A stretch of DNA of 64,000 nt from Drosophila pseudoobscura (GCF_009870125.1 NC_046683.1:38889869-38953868); one strand, 5' to 3'. Shown: positions 12,321-23,405, counted from the first letter of the stretch. Made by a program: numbers and translations. The notes: generated from the sequence alone by a model not told the origin.

Positions 12321-12326
12321 AATAAA
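12321..12326 (+). terminator. wupA: wupA polyadenylation signal AATAAA
   Basis: A canonical AATAAA lies about 190 nt downstream of the stop codon in AT-rich DNA, the first such hexamer after the stop. It is the likely 3' end signal of wupA mRNA. Confidence 0.55.
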
Positions 12327-13059
12327 CCAAAACAGCAACAATTAAAACCAACTCAAAATCACAGTCAAATTGAATGTCAATATAAAAATATCAAAATCAA
12401 GCTCGAAACTCAATTGCCAAACAGCCAAAAAACAAAACAGATCAAATAATTCAGATCGATCAATGGATTCAAACAACAACAAAACATCTGGACACATTGA
12501 TAGATGAATTATGGATTTTATTTCATTATTTACAAATTATATTTTTTAATGTAAATTAAATTAAATTACAAAAAAAAACAAAACAAACAGACGGAGTCTT
12601 GCAATTCTTTCTCTCTTGATAATTATGTAATTTATCTTATCTCGGAATACAAACGCCTGTCCATCGCAGCCGGGAATCCAGACAATCGAAGGTTGTATTA
12701 TCATCACGCTTCTCTCTGGTCCGCTCTTTTGAAGAAATATCATGTTATTCTTGTTATCGTGTACATTTTTGTAAAAGAACAAGGGAGATTCTTTCGGTTA
12801 GCTCGAAAGCGTGCTCGATTTGCACATCAACATCAACCGTGGGGAATCAGAATGCTAAGAAGACTTTTCCGATCACAAATAGCAGAGAATACAAATTTGT
12901 ATGCCCGATACTCCGTCAGTATACATGAATGTGAGCTTATGATTTATGTAACCTATACAACATATTCTATCCGTGGTTTTATATATGATTTGGTTTCACC
13001 GTTCGCAAAATGGACAAATTGATTTTTTGCCAAAAAAAAATGTGATAAGTTGATTTGTT
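12327..13059. other. Intergenic, no feature seen
   Basis: AT-rich DNA after wupA. No supported coding sequence or RNA gene was found; short open stretches are out of context and lack homology I can recognise. Confidence 0.5.
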
Positions 13060-13175
13060 CATTCTGGCTATACTAATGATCCGATATGAATCAGATTCGA
13101 CGATCTGTTAGGTAAGTAATTTTCTATGATTACCACAAAACTAATATTTCCTATACTCTTTGAGTATCGGGTATA
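13060..13175 (-). repeat. SGM/DINE-1-like repeat fragment, minus orientation
   Basis: Ends with GAGTATCGGGTATA (13162-13175), the reverse complement of the start of the larger copy at 13455. The body (ATGATCCGATATGAATCAGA-type sequence and TTTTCTATGATTA) resembles the matching part of the copy at 15826-16367. It looks like a truncated element. Confidence 0.55.
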
Positions 13176-13454
13176 AAAAAAAAAAAACGAAGCCGCACGA
13201 GGGTACGAGGGAGACTTAAGCGAGACGCGAATGTATGTATAAAATCCTGGTCCAATCATTTTCAGCAGTAATTTTTAAAGCTTTTCACTCAACTATGACG
13301 TTTCCTTCTGATCCCTCTGAATAATATCTGATCTATCAACCAGTTGGCCATTCCCAATCATAGCTGCATCAGGGCCGGGCTTATATGATATTATATGATA
13401 TGCTGTCAAGGCAAAACATGAGGGGCGCCCTTTAAAAATAATTTCTATAATTTG

Positions 13455-14476
13455 TTATACCCGATACTCAAAATGAGTATTGGGGTATATTAGATTTGTG
13501 GTAAAAGTGGATGTGTGTAACGTCCAGAAGAAATCGTTTCCGACCCCATAAAGTATATATATTCTTGATCAGCATCAATAGCCGAGTCTATTAAGCCATG
13601 TCCGTCTGTGCGTCCGTCCGTCTGTCCGTCCCCTTCAGCGCCTAGTGCTCAAAGACTATAAGAGCTAGAGCAACGATGCTTTAGATCCAGACTTCTGTGA
13701 TATGTCACTGCTACAAAAATATTTAAAAACTTTGCCCCGCCCACTTCCGCCCCCACAAAGGGCGAAAATCTGTGGCATCCACAATTTCGACGATACGAGA
13801 AATTAAAAAAGCAGAATCGTAGAAGATTATATATAATTATATAATTATTATAGCCAGAATCACGAAAACAATTTCACTCTTTCTCGCTCTGTCTCACTCT
13901 AACACACAGGTTTCATGGTCGGTTTTGCCAATTGCAAAATATGAGTTCAAGGATCTCAGAACCTATAAGAGCCAGTGCAAACAAATTTGGTATCCACACT
14001 CCTGTGATATCGGACCTTGACCGTTTCGTGTCCAAATTTCGCCACACCCCCTTGCGCCCCCGCAAAGGACGAAAATCTGAGGCATCCACAAATCTCAGAG
14101 ACTATTAAGGCTAGAGTAACCAAATTTGGTATCCGCACTTCTGTTAGATCTCACTATAAAACGTATATCTCAGAATTTCGCCCCACCCCCTTCCGCCCCC
14201 ACAAAGAACGAAAATCTGTTGCATCCACAATATTGCAGATTCGAGAAAACTAAAAACGCAGAATCATAGATAACGACCATATCTATTAGATTGCTGCATC
14301 TGGATCAGATCAGATTATTTTTATAGCCAAAAGGAACAAATCAATTTGCACTGGCTACGCAGCGCCTGACGTCACGCTCAGACTGATTTTCTGTCTCTCT
14401 CGCACGCACTCTTTGTCGTGTCGTTTAATATTAGCGGCCTCTGCCGGACGAGACCCATACTGACTTAGTATGGGTC
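13455..14476 (+). repeat. SGM/DINE-1-like dispersed repeat with internal tandem units
   Basis: Starts with TTATACCCGATACTC. It contains the block around 13540-13640 (TTCTTGATCAGCATCAATAG, then GTCCGTCTGTCCGTCC) that recurs at 15826-16367, 31909-32335 and 34236-34565. The middle repeats a unit containing CGCCCCCACAAAG...CGAAAATCTGTGGCATCCAC three times (about 13735-13790, 14030-14090, 14170-14240). It ends in a perfect 10-bp hairpin, GACCCATACT / AGTATGGGTC, with a 5-nt loop. There is no transposase. This is consistent with non-autonomous SGM or DINE-1 (Helentron-type) elements of the obscura group; the family name is from memory. Confidence 0.6.
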
Positions 14477-14665
14477 TAAAAAAACTTTTCGATAATTCAA
14501 AATGAGTAGGATTCTCGTTTTCGATACAGCAAAAGAGTTGAATCTCTCTTGCAAAAACTTCGCTCCCGGCTAAAGTTTACTAAAAAATATCAACAATGTT
14601 CTAAAAAAACTTAAGCATTTGGTAAACATCTATAACATCTTTGATTCTTGATACATTGCCGAACA

Positions 14666-15049
14666 ATGAAAAAAAAGAAGTGCGGAAACGAGTTCTTCAC
14701 AATGTTGAACGAGGACTACATCCATGACAAGTTCAACCTGATCTTCCTGGACACGGAAAACTATCGCAGCACCCTCGAAGTGATCCCCGACCTCAACTCC
14801 CGGTCAGGTTCCCATGTTGGAAATGATCACGATGTGGATGCTAGCGCCGAGAAGCTCTGCAAACGGATCCACGCCCGATTCGAATTGATGCTCAAGAAAT
14901 TCCAGAGGACCGTCTTTGCCCCCGTCTGCTGCCCCATCTGCAACGATGTCTGCAACCTGGACGGCGCTTTGCTTGGCACAAACTACTCCATTGAGCTATT
15001 CGCTCAAAGGCCAAGTTTGTGCCCATGTGGGTCCTACTATTATGTATAA
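14666..15049 (+). CDS. Casein kinase II beta-like protein, short and divergent
   Basis: An intronless reading frame of 127 residues. It aligns by eye with CK2 regulatory beta subunits: CGNEFF, EDYIHDKFNL, an IHARF motif, LKKFQ, CPICNDVC and LDGALLGTNY match GNEFF, EDYIQDKFNL, IHARY, LEKYQ, CPKCMDVY and DGAYFGTGF of canonical CK2beta. The N-terminal tryptophan-containing part is absent. A segment after IHAR is deleted, and the first cysteine pair of the four-cysteine zinc finger is lost, leaving one CxxC. After QRP, the frame one base away reads KFVP, which resembles the family's QFVP, so the present ending looks frameshifted. The first ATG after an in-frame TTG was taken as start. Stellate and related testis genes of D. 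melanogaster are also CK2beta derivatives. This could be a young functional paralog or a decaying copy. Confidence 0.7.
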   Translation: MKKKKCGNEFFTMLNEDYIHDKFNLIFLDTENYRSTLEVIPDLNSRSGSHVGNDHDVDASAEKLCKRIHARFELMLKKFQRTVFAPVCCPICNDVCNLDGALLGTNYSIELFAQRPSLCPCGSYYYV

Positions 15050-15825
15050 ATCATTTAATCCTTACCGTTTCGAACCTTTTGCACATCGCTCTGGGTCAAA
15101 AAAGGACTCGCAGGAAGTTGATACCTGAATAGAAAAAATGAGTACCACTAAAAAAATTCTCCGTGTATAACATTGTTTCTGTGTTTTATTGTTAATCTGT
15201 TCAGCTCTAACCCCCCTCATTAAATACCTATAAGCAATTGTTGCTTCAGATCCCGATGGTCTGTCCGATTCCGGATCCTTTTTTGTCTGATTTTTCTGGT
15301 AAATTCAGTTTCTTGTGCATTCGATCAGAAGAGATGAACATAGTCGTTCATCTCCACAAGATTCGATTTAAACATTAACTTAAAAGTAATTAAATCAAAA
15401 ATTTGAATCAGTTTATACTTATGAAGTATTTTAAGTATTTTTCTTAACTGTCTGGTCTGTCTATCGTCTATTGGATAATCTTATAGCTAGAATAGGATGC
15501 GTGCTGGCGGATGGATGCGGATGTACGATGATGCATACATATGTACATTAGTTACACTTTTCGTGTGCGACTATTGCGAGCCAGCGTTAGGATAATCGCT
15601 TGCCTTAGACAATTAATTCGAGTGTTTTACACATACGATGCAATAAATAAATAACACTATCTCTACACTACGGGTCTGAAACATCAATGAAATGATAACT
15701 AAAAAAAAAAAAATGTTGTAATTAAAACTAAATATAATATTTCTACTGACTATCAGGGGTCAGGGGACTAACAAAAAAACGAGCAGGAACGTTGTGAGTC
15801 GCAGCTTAGGCCGCGACTCTAAATT
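15050..15825. other. Intergenic, no gene seen
   Basis: After the CK2beta-like frame the shifted reading continues to about 15128. The rest is AT-rich DNA with no supported gene. AATAAA-type hexamers near 15641-15652 could serve the CK2beta-like gene. Confidence 0.4.
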
Positions 15826-16367
15826 TATACCCGATACTCAGTCAGTTTGGCTCCCCTCCGCCAGAGTGCATTAGGAAGAGTGTGTGAAAGAGAGGGAATG
15901 GGTAAGCGCGTGGAAGGTGTTGCGTAGCCACTGCAATTGAATCTTTTTCTTTTGGCTGTAATAATGATCTGATCTGACCCAGATTTGAAAATCTTCGAGA
16001 TAGGGTAATTTTGTATGATTATGCGCTTTTAATTTTCTCCTATCTTCAAAATTGTGCATGCCACAGATTTTCGTCTTTTGTGGGGGCGGAAAGGGGCGGG
16101 GCGAAATTTCGAAATACACTTGTAACAGTGCGATATCACAGGAGTCTGGATACAAAATTTGGTTGCACTGCTTAGTCTCTGAGATCTAGGCGCTCATGAA
16201 GACGGACCGACGGACAGATAAACATGGCTATATCGATTCGGCTATTGATGCTGATCAAGAATATTGATGCTTTATGGGGTCGGAAACGCTTCCTTCTGGG
16301 TGTTACACACATCCACTGTCACCACAAATCTAATATATCCCTATACTCTTTTTGAGTATCGGGTATA
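15826..16367 (-). repeat. SGM/DINE-1-like repeat bounded by inverted ends
   Basis: Bounded by TATACCCGATACTC (15826-15839) and its perfect reverse complement GAGTATCGGGTATA (16354-16367). The inside matches the 13455 copy in reverse: CATGGCTATATCGATTCGGC, TTGATGCTGATCAAGAATAT, and the GTGGGGGCGGAA block. The length is 542 bp with no coding capacity. It lies just beyond the 3' end of boi. Confidence 0.6.
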
Positions 16368-16544
16368 AAAATAAAGAGGGTATAGATCTTCTGTTTCCGA
16401 CTGCATTTGCAAGCCTGGGTATCGTAATAGTAATTGTAATAATACATAATATATATTCTATATATGTCGCTAGTCTTAACTCTTGTCTCGTGTGCTTAGG
16501 CTCCTGCTGTTCTTTCTTGTCTAATTGGATGCTCCTCCTTCGAC

Positions 16545-19500
16545 CTACACCTCAATACTGTTGAGACTGCCGGACGATATGTTGTCCGTGTGGCTGCCGA
16601 GTCGCGTTCGCTTGATCATCGCACGGCTGGGCATCGGCGAACGCTGCACCCGTGGACTGCCAGGTACAATCGGTATGCCTACCAGACCCTGGTGCCCCTG
16701 ATGGTGGTGCAGGTGTTGGTGGTGTGGCGGCAGGTTGTTGTTGTTATTGTGATGCTGATGGTGGTTCAGATTGAGATTGCTGTGGCTGTTATGCTGGCTG
16801 CCCGAGGCGCGTCGCTGTCGCCGCAGCGAGGGTATGCGCGATGGTGTGGGAGTACCGTCCTCAGGAAAGCCGGCCCCGTACGACGGCTGCTGGTGCTGCT
16901 GCAGACCCCGCACACTGCGCTCCAACATGGGGGAGGGCCCGCAGGCTCCAGGAAGATGTATAGGCGCCTGCTGCTGCTGGTAGTAGGAGGCGTGTGGCGG
17001 CACTGGCGGCGGTTGCTGCTGCAGCTGTTGCTGGTGGTAATCGAGGCGCTTGTGTAGCATAGTTGGTGTCCCCGGCGGATGATACGGCTGGGCATGGTGC
17101 AGCCCGCTCTGGTGCATGGCTGCCACAACGCCAGCGTTGCCCTAAATGGGAGAATAAGAGAAAGAATCAATAGATGAGTAAGGGTTTGACTGTTGATCCG
17201 GGTGGTGCTTTGCTGATCGAATGCTGGGCGAATGGATGACATCATGGACAAAAAACAATCTCATCATGGTTGGGTTGGTATTTACGTTTACTGGCTTGCC
17301 AGAGCTTGAACCTGCACCAGCACCTGTTGCTGTAGTGGCGTTGGTGGCGGATGTGGATTTCTTGGGCAGCGGCGGCAGTGGCTTGCTGGGGGCGTCCATC
17401 GATGGCGATGGCTCCTGCTGCTGCTGGCTGATGCCATCGCAGGCCTCCAATGTCTCGCAGGAGGACGAAGCCATTGCTTGGAGGGCATCCTCATCTTCTG
17501 CCGCCTCTCCAGGGCCTCCTCCCGGTATGCAGTGGATCCCATTGCCTTTTCCATGGCCATTAGACAAGGGCGGCATGAAGCGCAGCTCCATGACGTTGCG
17601 GTTCTAGAACATTGGACGCAGAGTTTGGCGATGGGGAAACACAGAACACAGATGACAGACAGAAGACGACAAAGCAAAGCCCAAAAGCAGCCAAGAGACC
17701 AGGAAATAGACAGAGACAGAGCACAGAGAGCACAGAGGCACAAGCGAGACAGACAGAGACAGGGATAGACAGGGGGTCACGCTTCCAAATCCAAATGTTT
17801 TTTGTTTGTTTTGTTTTTCGTTGTTTTTTTTTTTAATTTTGACCAACCAACCAGCGAAAACTTTTAGGTGTGTATTTCGAACACCGGATGTGAAGCTAAG
17901 TGAAAGGATAAAATAGATATCTCCTTTGGAGATACTCACCTTGTCGGAGGCAGTGTCCTGGGCCAGCGGGTTAGGCGTGATATTCATGCGCGGTATAACG
18001 CCATTCAGGCGTCGCACATCGCCGCCGCTTTTGTGATGCCCGCCAACCCCCAGCACGGCGGAGGTAACAAAGTCAGCTTGTATATGCTCCAATTGCGGTT
18101 TGTTCTCATCTGCGGGGAAGCGTCAGATTAAATACTGAATAAATATCCGGGTTCAATGGCAGGACTCACCCTCTGGCTGGGAATTCTTGCGACGACGCAC
18201 GCATGCTACCACTGTTGCAATCAGCAGTAGCAGGCCGACAACGGCGGCACCGGCAATCACCGGGTAAATGGAGCTCTGCGACGGCTTCCCCTGGTTGGCG
18301 GGGACCATCAGGGGCGTTGTGGACGATGCTGTCGGCTCATTTAGCTCTGCAAAAGGGGAACAATTCAAAGGACTGCCCAAAAAAAAGTCACGAGAGGAAT
18401 ACTCACTCTTTGTCCGCGCCTGACGAATGGCACTGAATTCGGAGGCCGCATGGGCATTGAAGGTCTGCAGCTTGAACTCGTAGGCGGTACCCGCTCGTAG
18501 CATATCGATCTTAAAACGGCGCGTATGGCCGCCATCCACAGTCGCCTTGAGGTACTCGCCCGCCGAGTCAGTGGGCCTGTAGTACGCATAGTAGCCATCG
18601 ATGCTGCTGTCGGATGAGGAGCCCGTGGCTGTGGCCGGGACAGCCGCAGCGGCCAGGGTCCAGTGCAGCAGAACGGCAGACTCGGAGTAGGGTTCCACGT
18701 CGCGCAGATCGGGCACCGGGAGGTTCGATTTGGCTACGCCTCTCTCTAGGAAGAACTTGAGTGATGTGTTACCCTCCTTGTTGTCGTTGTTCGAGTAGAC
18801 GGCCACGATCCGGAAGCGATAATACCGATCCGGTCGCAGTCCCGTCACCGACGACGTGAAGTTCTTGGGGCCGACGGTTACTTCATGCTGCTGCTGTTGG
18901 TCCCGGTCGTGGCGATCACGTCCGCGCGTTGCCTTCCAGTAACCGTAGGGTATGTTCTCGTTGGTGGTCTGCCAGTTTTCGCGTGGAATCTTACGGAAGC
19001 TGTCGCCGAGCATGCGATACTGCACCTTGAAAAAGTTGATGGAGAGGCCGTCGTTGCGCGGCACGTTCCAGCGCAGCATGACGGCATCGTCGGCCAAACG
19101 GGTAACATTGGGCCGTGACGGTGGCACCATGTCTGCAATTGACAATCATCCTTATTAACTTTATTTTAATTTTAAATGCAATGCATAAATATTCAATGAA
19201 TTTGTGGAGCTCTCTTAAAAAGTGATGGTCACATATTTTGCGCCCATTCAGCGCTGCCAGACACGCAAGAAATCGATAGTGGAATCGGTAGTTTCAACCC
19301 ATACCTAACTCTGTGCCATCGATAGTGCTATCGATAGTTTTTCACCTCTATACTCAGATTGAGCTAAAATTTTCGCTGCTGTACGTTTCGACAATTGACA
19401 ACAATTGCGCGGAAATTCAGGGGAAAAATAATTTGCCATAAATAAAAGCGAGGCGCGCCGCCTCAATGTGTAATGTGTTTTGTGTTTAGCTAATTAGCGT

Positions 19501-22500
19501 ACATCGTACGTACAGTAGTTGATAGTTATATTAAGTGCAATAATAACATAGAAACAGTGCAAAAGTAGACGAAAGACGACAGAAAAACGACTCACAAATA
19601 GACACTCAGCCACACAGCGCTGCCACCTGTGTGTGTGCGTGTGCATATTCGTGTGAGCATTTTTCGTGTGTATAAGGAAAACGAGTGCAATTGATTTTTG
19701 TGCAAGAGTCGAACTCGGAATCCGAGTCCGAGACCGACGCCAACCCACTCAAAACAAACGGCGGGAAGAAGAAGGAGAATGTCGTCGGGGGTGGAGGGTG
19801 CCGCAGGTGGGGGTTCAGCGAATGGCGGCAGCGCTGGCGGTGACAATGGCGGAAATGGCAGCACCACTGCATCTGGTGGTAACGGTGGCTCGAATAAAAC
19901 GCATTTGCCACTCACGCCGCGTTTCACTCCCGAGGAGAAGGAGGTTCTGTATACGCTCTTTCATCTCCATGAGGATGTTATTGACATTAAGCACCGGAAG
20001 AAGCAACGCAACAAGTACTCCGTCCGAGAGACCTGGGACAAGATCGTGCGCGACTTCAACTCTCATCCGCATGTCAGTGCCTTGCGCAACATCAAGCAGA
20101 TCCAGAAATTTTGGCTAAACTCGAGGTTGGTAGACCCTCTAAAGCCTTCTCTATGGCTCCATCTAAAGAGTCTACTCTCCCGATGTCTTTTAGGCTCCGC
20201 AAACAGTATCCGTATCGTGAGAGCTCCTCCGCCTATACCGGTGCCGGCGGCGGTGGTGGTGGTGGTGGTGGTGGTGGCGGTGGCAGGGCCAAACAGCAAC
20301 GCACCGTTTCCGTCAAGGTGGAACCCGATTTCGTCATCAGCCCCGATGAATCGGAGCCCAATCCCCAGGGCGACACATTCGATGAGATCGAAATGGATGC
20401 TAACGATGTCAGCGATGACATCGAGGAAGATCCCATTGAGGTACAGCAGCAGCAGCAGCAAGCGCACGCGCAGGCCGAGGCCGAGGCACAGGCCCAAGCC
20501 CAGGCACAACAGCAACAGACGGCAGCCGTAGAGATGCAAAAGATGCAGAGTGCCGCAGTGGCGGCTGTGGCGGCTGCAAATGCCAATATGCTCAATACCC
20601 ACCAGATTAATGTGGATCAGATCAGTGCCGAGAAGCTTACCCTCAACGATTTGCTGCACTTTAAGTCGGCGCGACCACGCGAGGAGATCATACTGCAGAT
20701 CAAGCATCCCTCGGATGCGACAGGTAGGACAGACTTCCATAAGAATCCTCCTTATACTATACTATATATATTCCCCTCTTTTATATAGCCACACAAATCC
20801 ACACGATACCCACGCAGGCGCAACAACATACCATGGCCACCATCACCGCTGGGGGCTATAACCAGCAAATCATCAGCGAAATCAAGCCCCAGCAGATCAC
20901 TCTCGCCCAGTATCAGGCCCAGCAGCAGCAACAGGCCCAGGCGCAGGCCCAGGCGCAGGCGCAGGCCCAGGCACAGGCCCAGCAGTTGGCACAGGCTCAA
21001 CAGATGGCGGCCCAGCAGCAGCAGCTGGCGGTTGCAGTGCATCACCAGCAACAGCAGGCGGCAGCCGTTGTCGTACAGCAGCAGCAGCAACAACAGGCGC
21101 AACAACAGCAACAGCAGCAGCAGCAGGCGGCGGTAAAGATGCAGCTGACTGGCGGTACGCCCACCTTTACATTCAGCGCCATGCCCACGGTGACGGCAGC
21201 CACGGCAGTGCCCGTGGCAACGGCAACGATACCCAATGCAGGCAGTCCCGTCCGCAATGGGTCGAGTGGGGGCGGCGGGGCGGTTGGATCGGCGGCTGGA
21301 GATGGCTATGAGGAGCGGATGAACTACTTCAAGGTGCGGGAGGCAGAGCTGCGGTGCAAGGAGCAGCAGCTAACAACCGAAAAGAAGCGCATCGAGCTGA
21401 ACAAGGCCCAGGATGAGCTCAAGTATATGCGGGAGGTGCACCGGCTGCGCGTCGAGGAGCTCAAGATGAAGATCCGTATCCTGCAGAAGGAGGAGGAGCA
21501 GCTGCGCAAGAGCAGCAGCTCATGAGATGATCTCCTGGAGAATGTCACTGCAGCAGCAGTAGGCGGAACAGAGGAAGAGCAGGAACAACTGGAGGAGTAC
21601 CCGCAGGAGCAGGAGGAAGAAGAGTACGATGAGGAGTACATGGATCGTTTTATCGGGGGTTTCTAGTCTATAAGTTTTCACTATTGGTTCGTCTAAATGT
21701 CCCGCTAGCAGATAAGAAAAGGGGGGGGGGGGGGAGAAGGGGCTGGCCAGCAAAAATCGATAGCCTGGCCAGCCGCTATCGATAATTATTGATTAAGAAG
21801 CCATCACTTGAATGTACAGCGCAATGATCTATCGCACACAAGAAAAATACAGAATGGGCGTGGCCATCCGCAATCCACGATGCAAAAAATCACATTAAAT
21901 CACAATCATTCAATCATTGACTCACCCAAACGGTTGTACTTCCGCTTGCCCTTGTTGCGGGATCCGCCGCCGCTACCAGAGGACGAGGAGAAGCCAGAGC
22001 CCGAGGAGGACCCTCCACTGCCCGAATCATGCGACGAACGCATCGGCACATTCCCCAAAGGCTGGTAATCCTCACCGCTTATCTGAAGGGGATTCACACG
22101 CAGCATATTTCCTTCGCTGATCTGTGGATAGACATGAGATGACGCATTAGAAGAACATTCATCAAAGGATTGCAGATCTGCTCTGCTTACCTCTCCCAGG
22201 GTATTCCTCGCAAAGCATTGCACTACTCCCGCATGCCGCTTCTGCACGTGATGGATGAGTAGGCTGCGGTTCTCGGCAAGCGTCTCGTTGTCGGTGCTCG
22301 CATCCTCGCCGTTGAGTAGCCAGTATATCTCCGGCTGGGGATTGCCTGTGGCCGAGCATTCAAGGGTCAAGGAGTCGCCCTCATTGGTGAGCGTGGCCGC
22401 TGGTCCGCGCAGTATGCTGGGGCGCTCCAGGACCTGCAGCTTGATCATGTGCACACGGACGGGCGCTATACCGTTGTCCAAGCGGCACACATACGAGCCT

Positions 22501-23405
22501 TGATCCTCCGGCCGTACATCGGTTATTTGCAGACCATACGCGAGCACTCGACTGCGATTGTGATTGATGCTGGGGAGAGTGGGGCTGCTCCAGACGGCCT
22601 CTGGCCTGGGAGAGCCTACGCCGGGGCACTCCAGGATAATAGTCTCGCCGGGGCGCGCCTGCAGCTGGCTCGCCGGCTGCTGGAGAAAGTAGGGCTGCGT
22701 GCGGTCCGTGTAGTCCACCCTAAGGTCGATGACTTGGGGCAGGCGGACTTCCACCCCCGTGATAGCATTGGTTGCCGCGCAGGTGTAGTTCCCCGCATCC
22801 TTGGCGCCAACTGAGCTTAGGACCAGGGCCCCGCCCGCTCCCGACACCAGCATCTCTGTCTGCGGCAGCTTCTCCCCGTTCCGGTAGAAGCTCCAGATGG
22901 CCGGCGGACTGGAGGTCACCGTGCCACATCGAATGAGGACACAATTACGGGGCGCCACGCTCCAGCGTACCGCATGCGGGCGACTGTAGCCGTTGGGATT
23001 GTCGATCGAAATGGAGACGAGGGTGAGTCGAGCGGGCGTCGAGGCCAGCGCCCCGGGCCCGTACCAGGCAACGCACTGGTAGTCGCCCACCGTCTGTGGA
23101 CTCACGTAGATCCTTAGCTTCCAGGTGCGCTCCTCGTTGCTGTTCGTCACATTGTAACCGCCGCTGGGCCTTAGGTAGCGGTACGCCACGGATCCATTCT
23201 CCCGGAAGCGCCACTCTAGTCGATCGGGCTTCAGGTTCATCTCGCACTCGAACACGACCTCATCGCCTTTGGGGGCCACCGCCGATTCGGGCGCCCGCTC
23301 GATGTACACCCCTAGGGTTGAGGGGGAGGATGAGGAGGTGCTGCTACTAAGAGCCAGGCTGAGGATAAGGGTCAGGGCCAGGCACAGGGTCACCAGTCGC
23401 GCCAT
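16545..23405 (-). CDS. boi: Brother of ihog, Hedgehog co-receptor
   Basis: A type I membrane protein of the Ihog/CDO family that binds Hedgehog together with Patched. Coding exons (minus, 5' to 3'): 22191-23405, 21926-22121, 18407-19132, 18170-18346, 17940-18109, 17286-17603, 16545-17141. All junctions are GT-AG and in phase, giving 1132 residues. There is a signal peptide ([20 protein letters not shown]), four Ig domains in the first exon (to about residue 405), a Ser/Gly-rich linker, two fibronectin III domains (about 472-712), and a transmembrane helix (742-762, [20 protein letters not shown]). The long cytoplasmic tail is rich in Pro, Gln and His and ends SLNSIEV. Four Ig plus two FN3 domains defines the ihog/boi pair. 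I chose boi because its neighbour here is trol, as on the D. melanogaster X, while ihog is autosomal. A 3' splice site 34 nt before the ATG shows further 5' UTR exons upstream. Confidence 0.88.
19329..19336 (+). promoter_or_regulatory. DRE (TATCGATA) upstream of the nested gene
   Basis: An exact TATCGATA palindrome with further CGATA half-motifs at 19273-19278 and 19318-19323, 450 bp upstream of the nested gene's ATG. DREF and BEAF-32 bind such sites at housekeeping promoters and boundaries. It probably marks the promoter of the nested plus-strand gene. Confidence 0.5.
19779..21525 (+). CDS. Nested Myb/SANT-like, Q-rich putative nuclear protein
   Basis: Three exons read in phase: 19779-20125, 20194-20723, 20789-21525 (introns of 68 and 65 nt, GT-AG), giving 537 residues. 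Residues 47-120 ([20 protein letters not shown] through [15 protein letters not shown]) resemble a Myb/SANT-like DNA-binding domain with regularly spaced aromatic residues. A polyglycine run, an acidic region ([15 protein letters not shown]), long Gln and Ala-Gln repeats and a charged coiled coil (about 471-533) follow. The layout suggests a sequence-specific transcription factor or co-regulator, but I cannot name the gene. It lies wholly inside boi's intron between 19133 and 21925, on the other strand. The first in-frame ATG was used; the reading frame is open upstream but has no earlier ATG. The antisense open frame opposite exon 2 is a shadow. Confidence 0.85.
21777..21784 (+). promoter_or_regulatory. 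DRE/BEAF-type TATCGATA pair downstream of the nested gene
   Basis: TATCGATA here and AATCGATAG at 21755-21763 are separated by a small inverted GGCTGGCC/GGCCAGCC. They sit between the nested gene's stop and the boi exon at 21926. With the cluster at 19273-19336, the nested gene is bracketed by CGATA motifs. Confidence 0.35.
21894..21899 (+). terminator. Possible polyadenylation signal ATTAAA of the nested gene
   Basis: ATTAAA, 370 nt after the nested gene's stop and 27 nt before the boi exon on the other strand. It is the best hexamer variant found in that gap. Confidence 0.3.

Noticed and set aside
16590..17057. Plus-strand open frame of 155 codons opposite the last boi exon
   Set aside because: Antisense shadow of the GC-rich, CAG-rich boi tail; no domain and no splice context.
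20063..20740. Minus-strand Leu/Gly-rich open frame of 225 codons
   Set aside because: Antisense to the nested gene's Q-rich exon; it arises from CTG/CTC codons opposite Gln and Glu runs.
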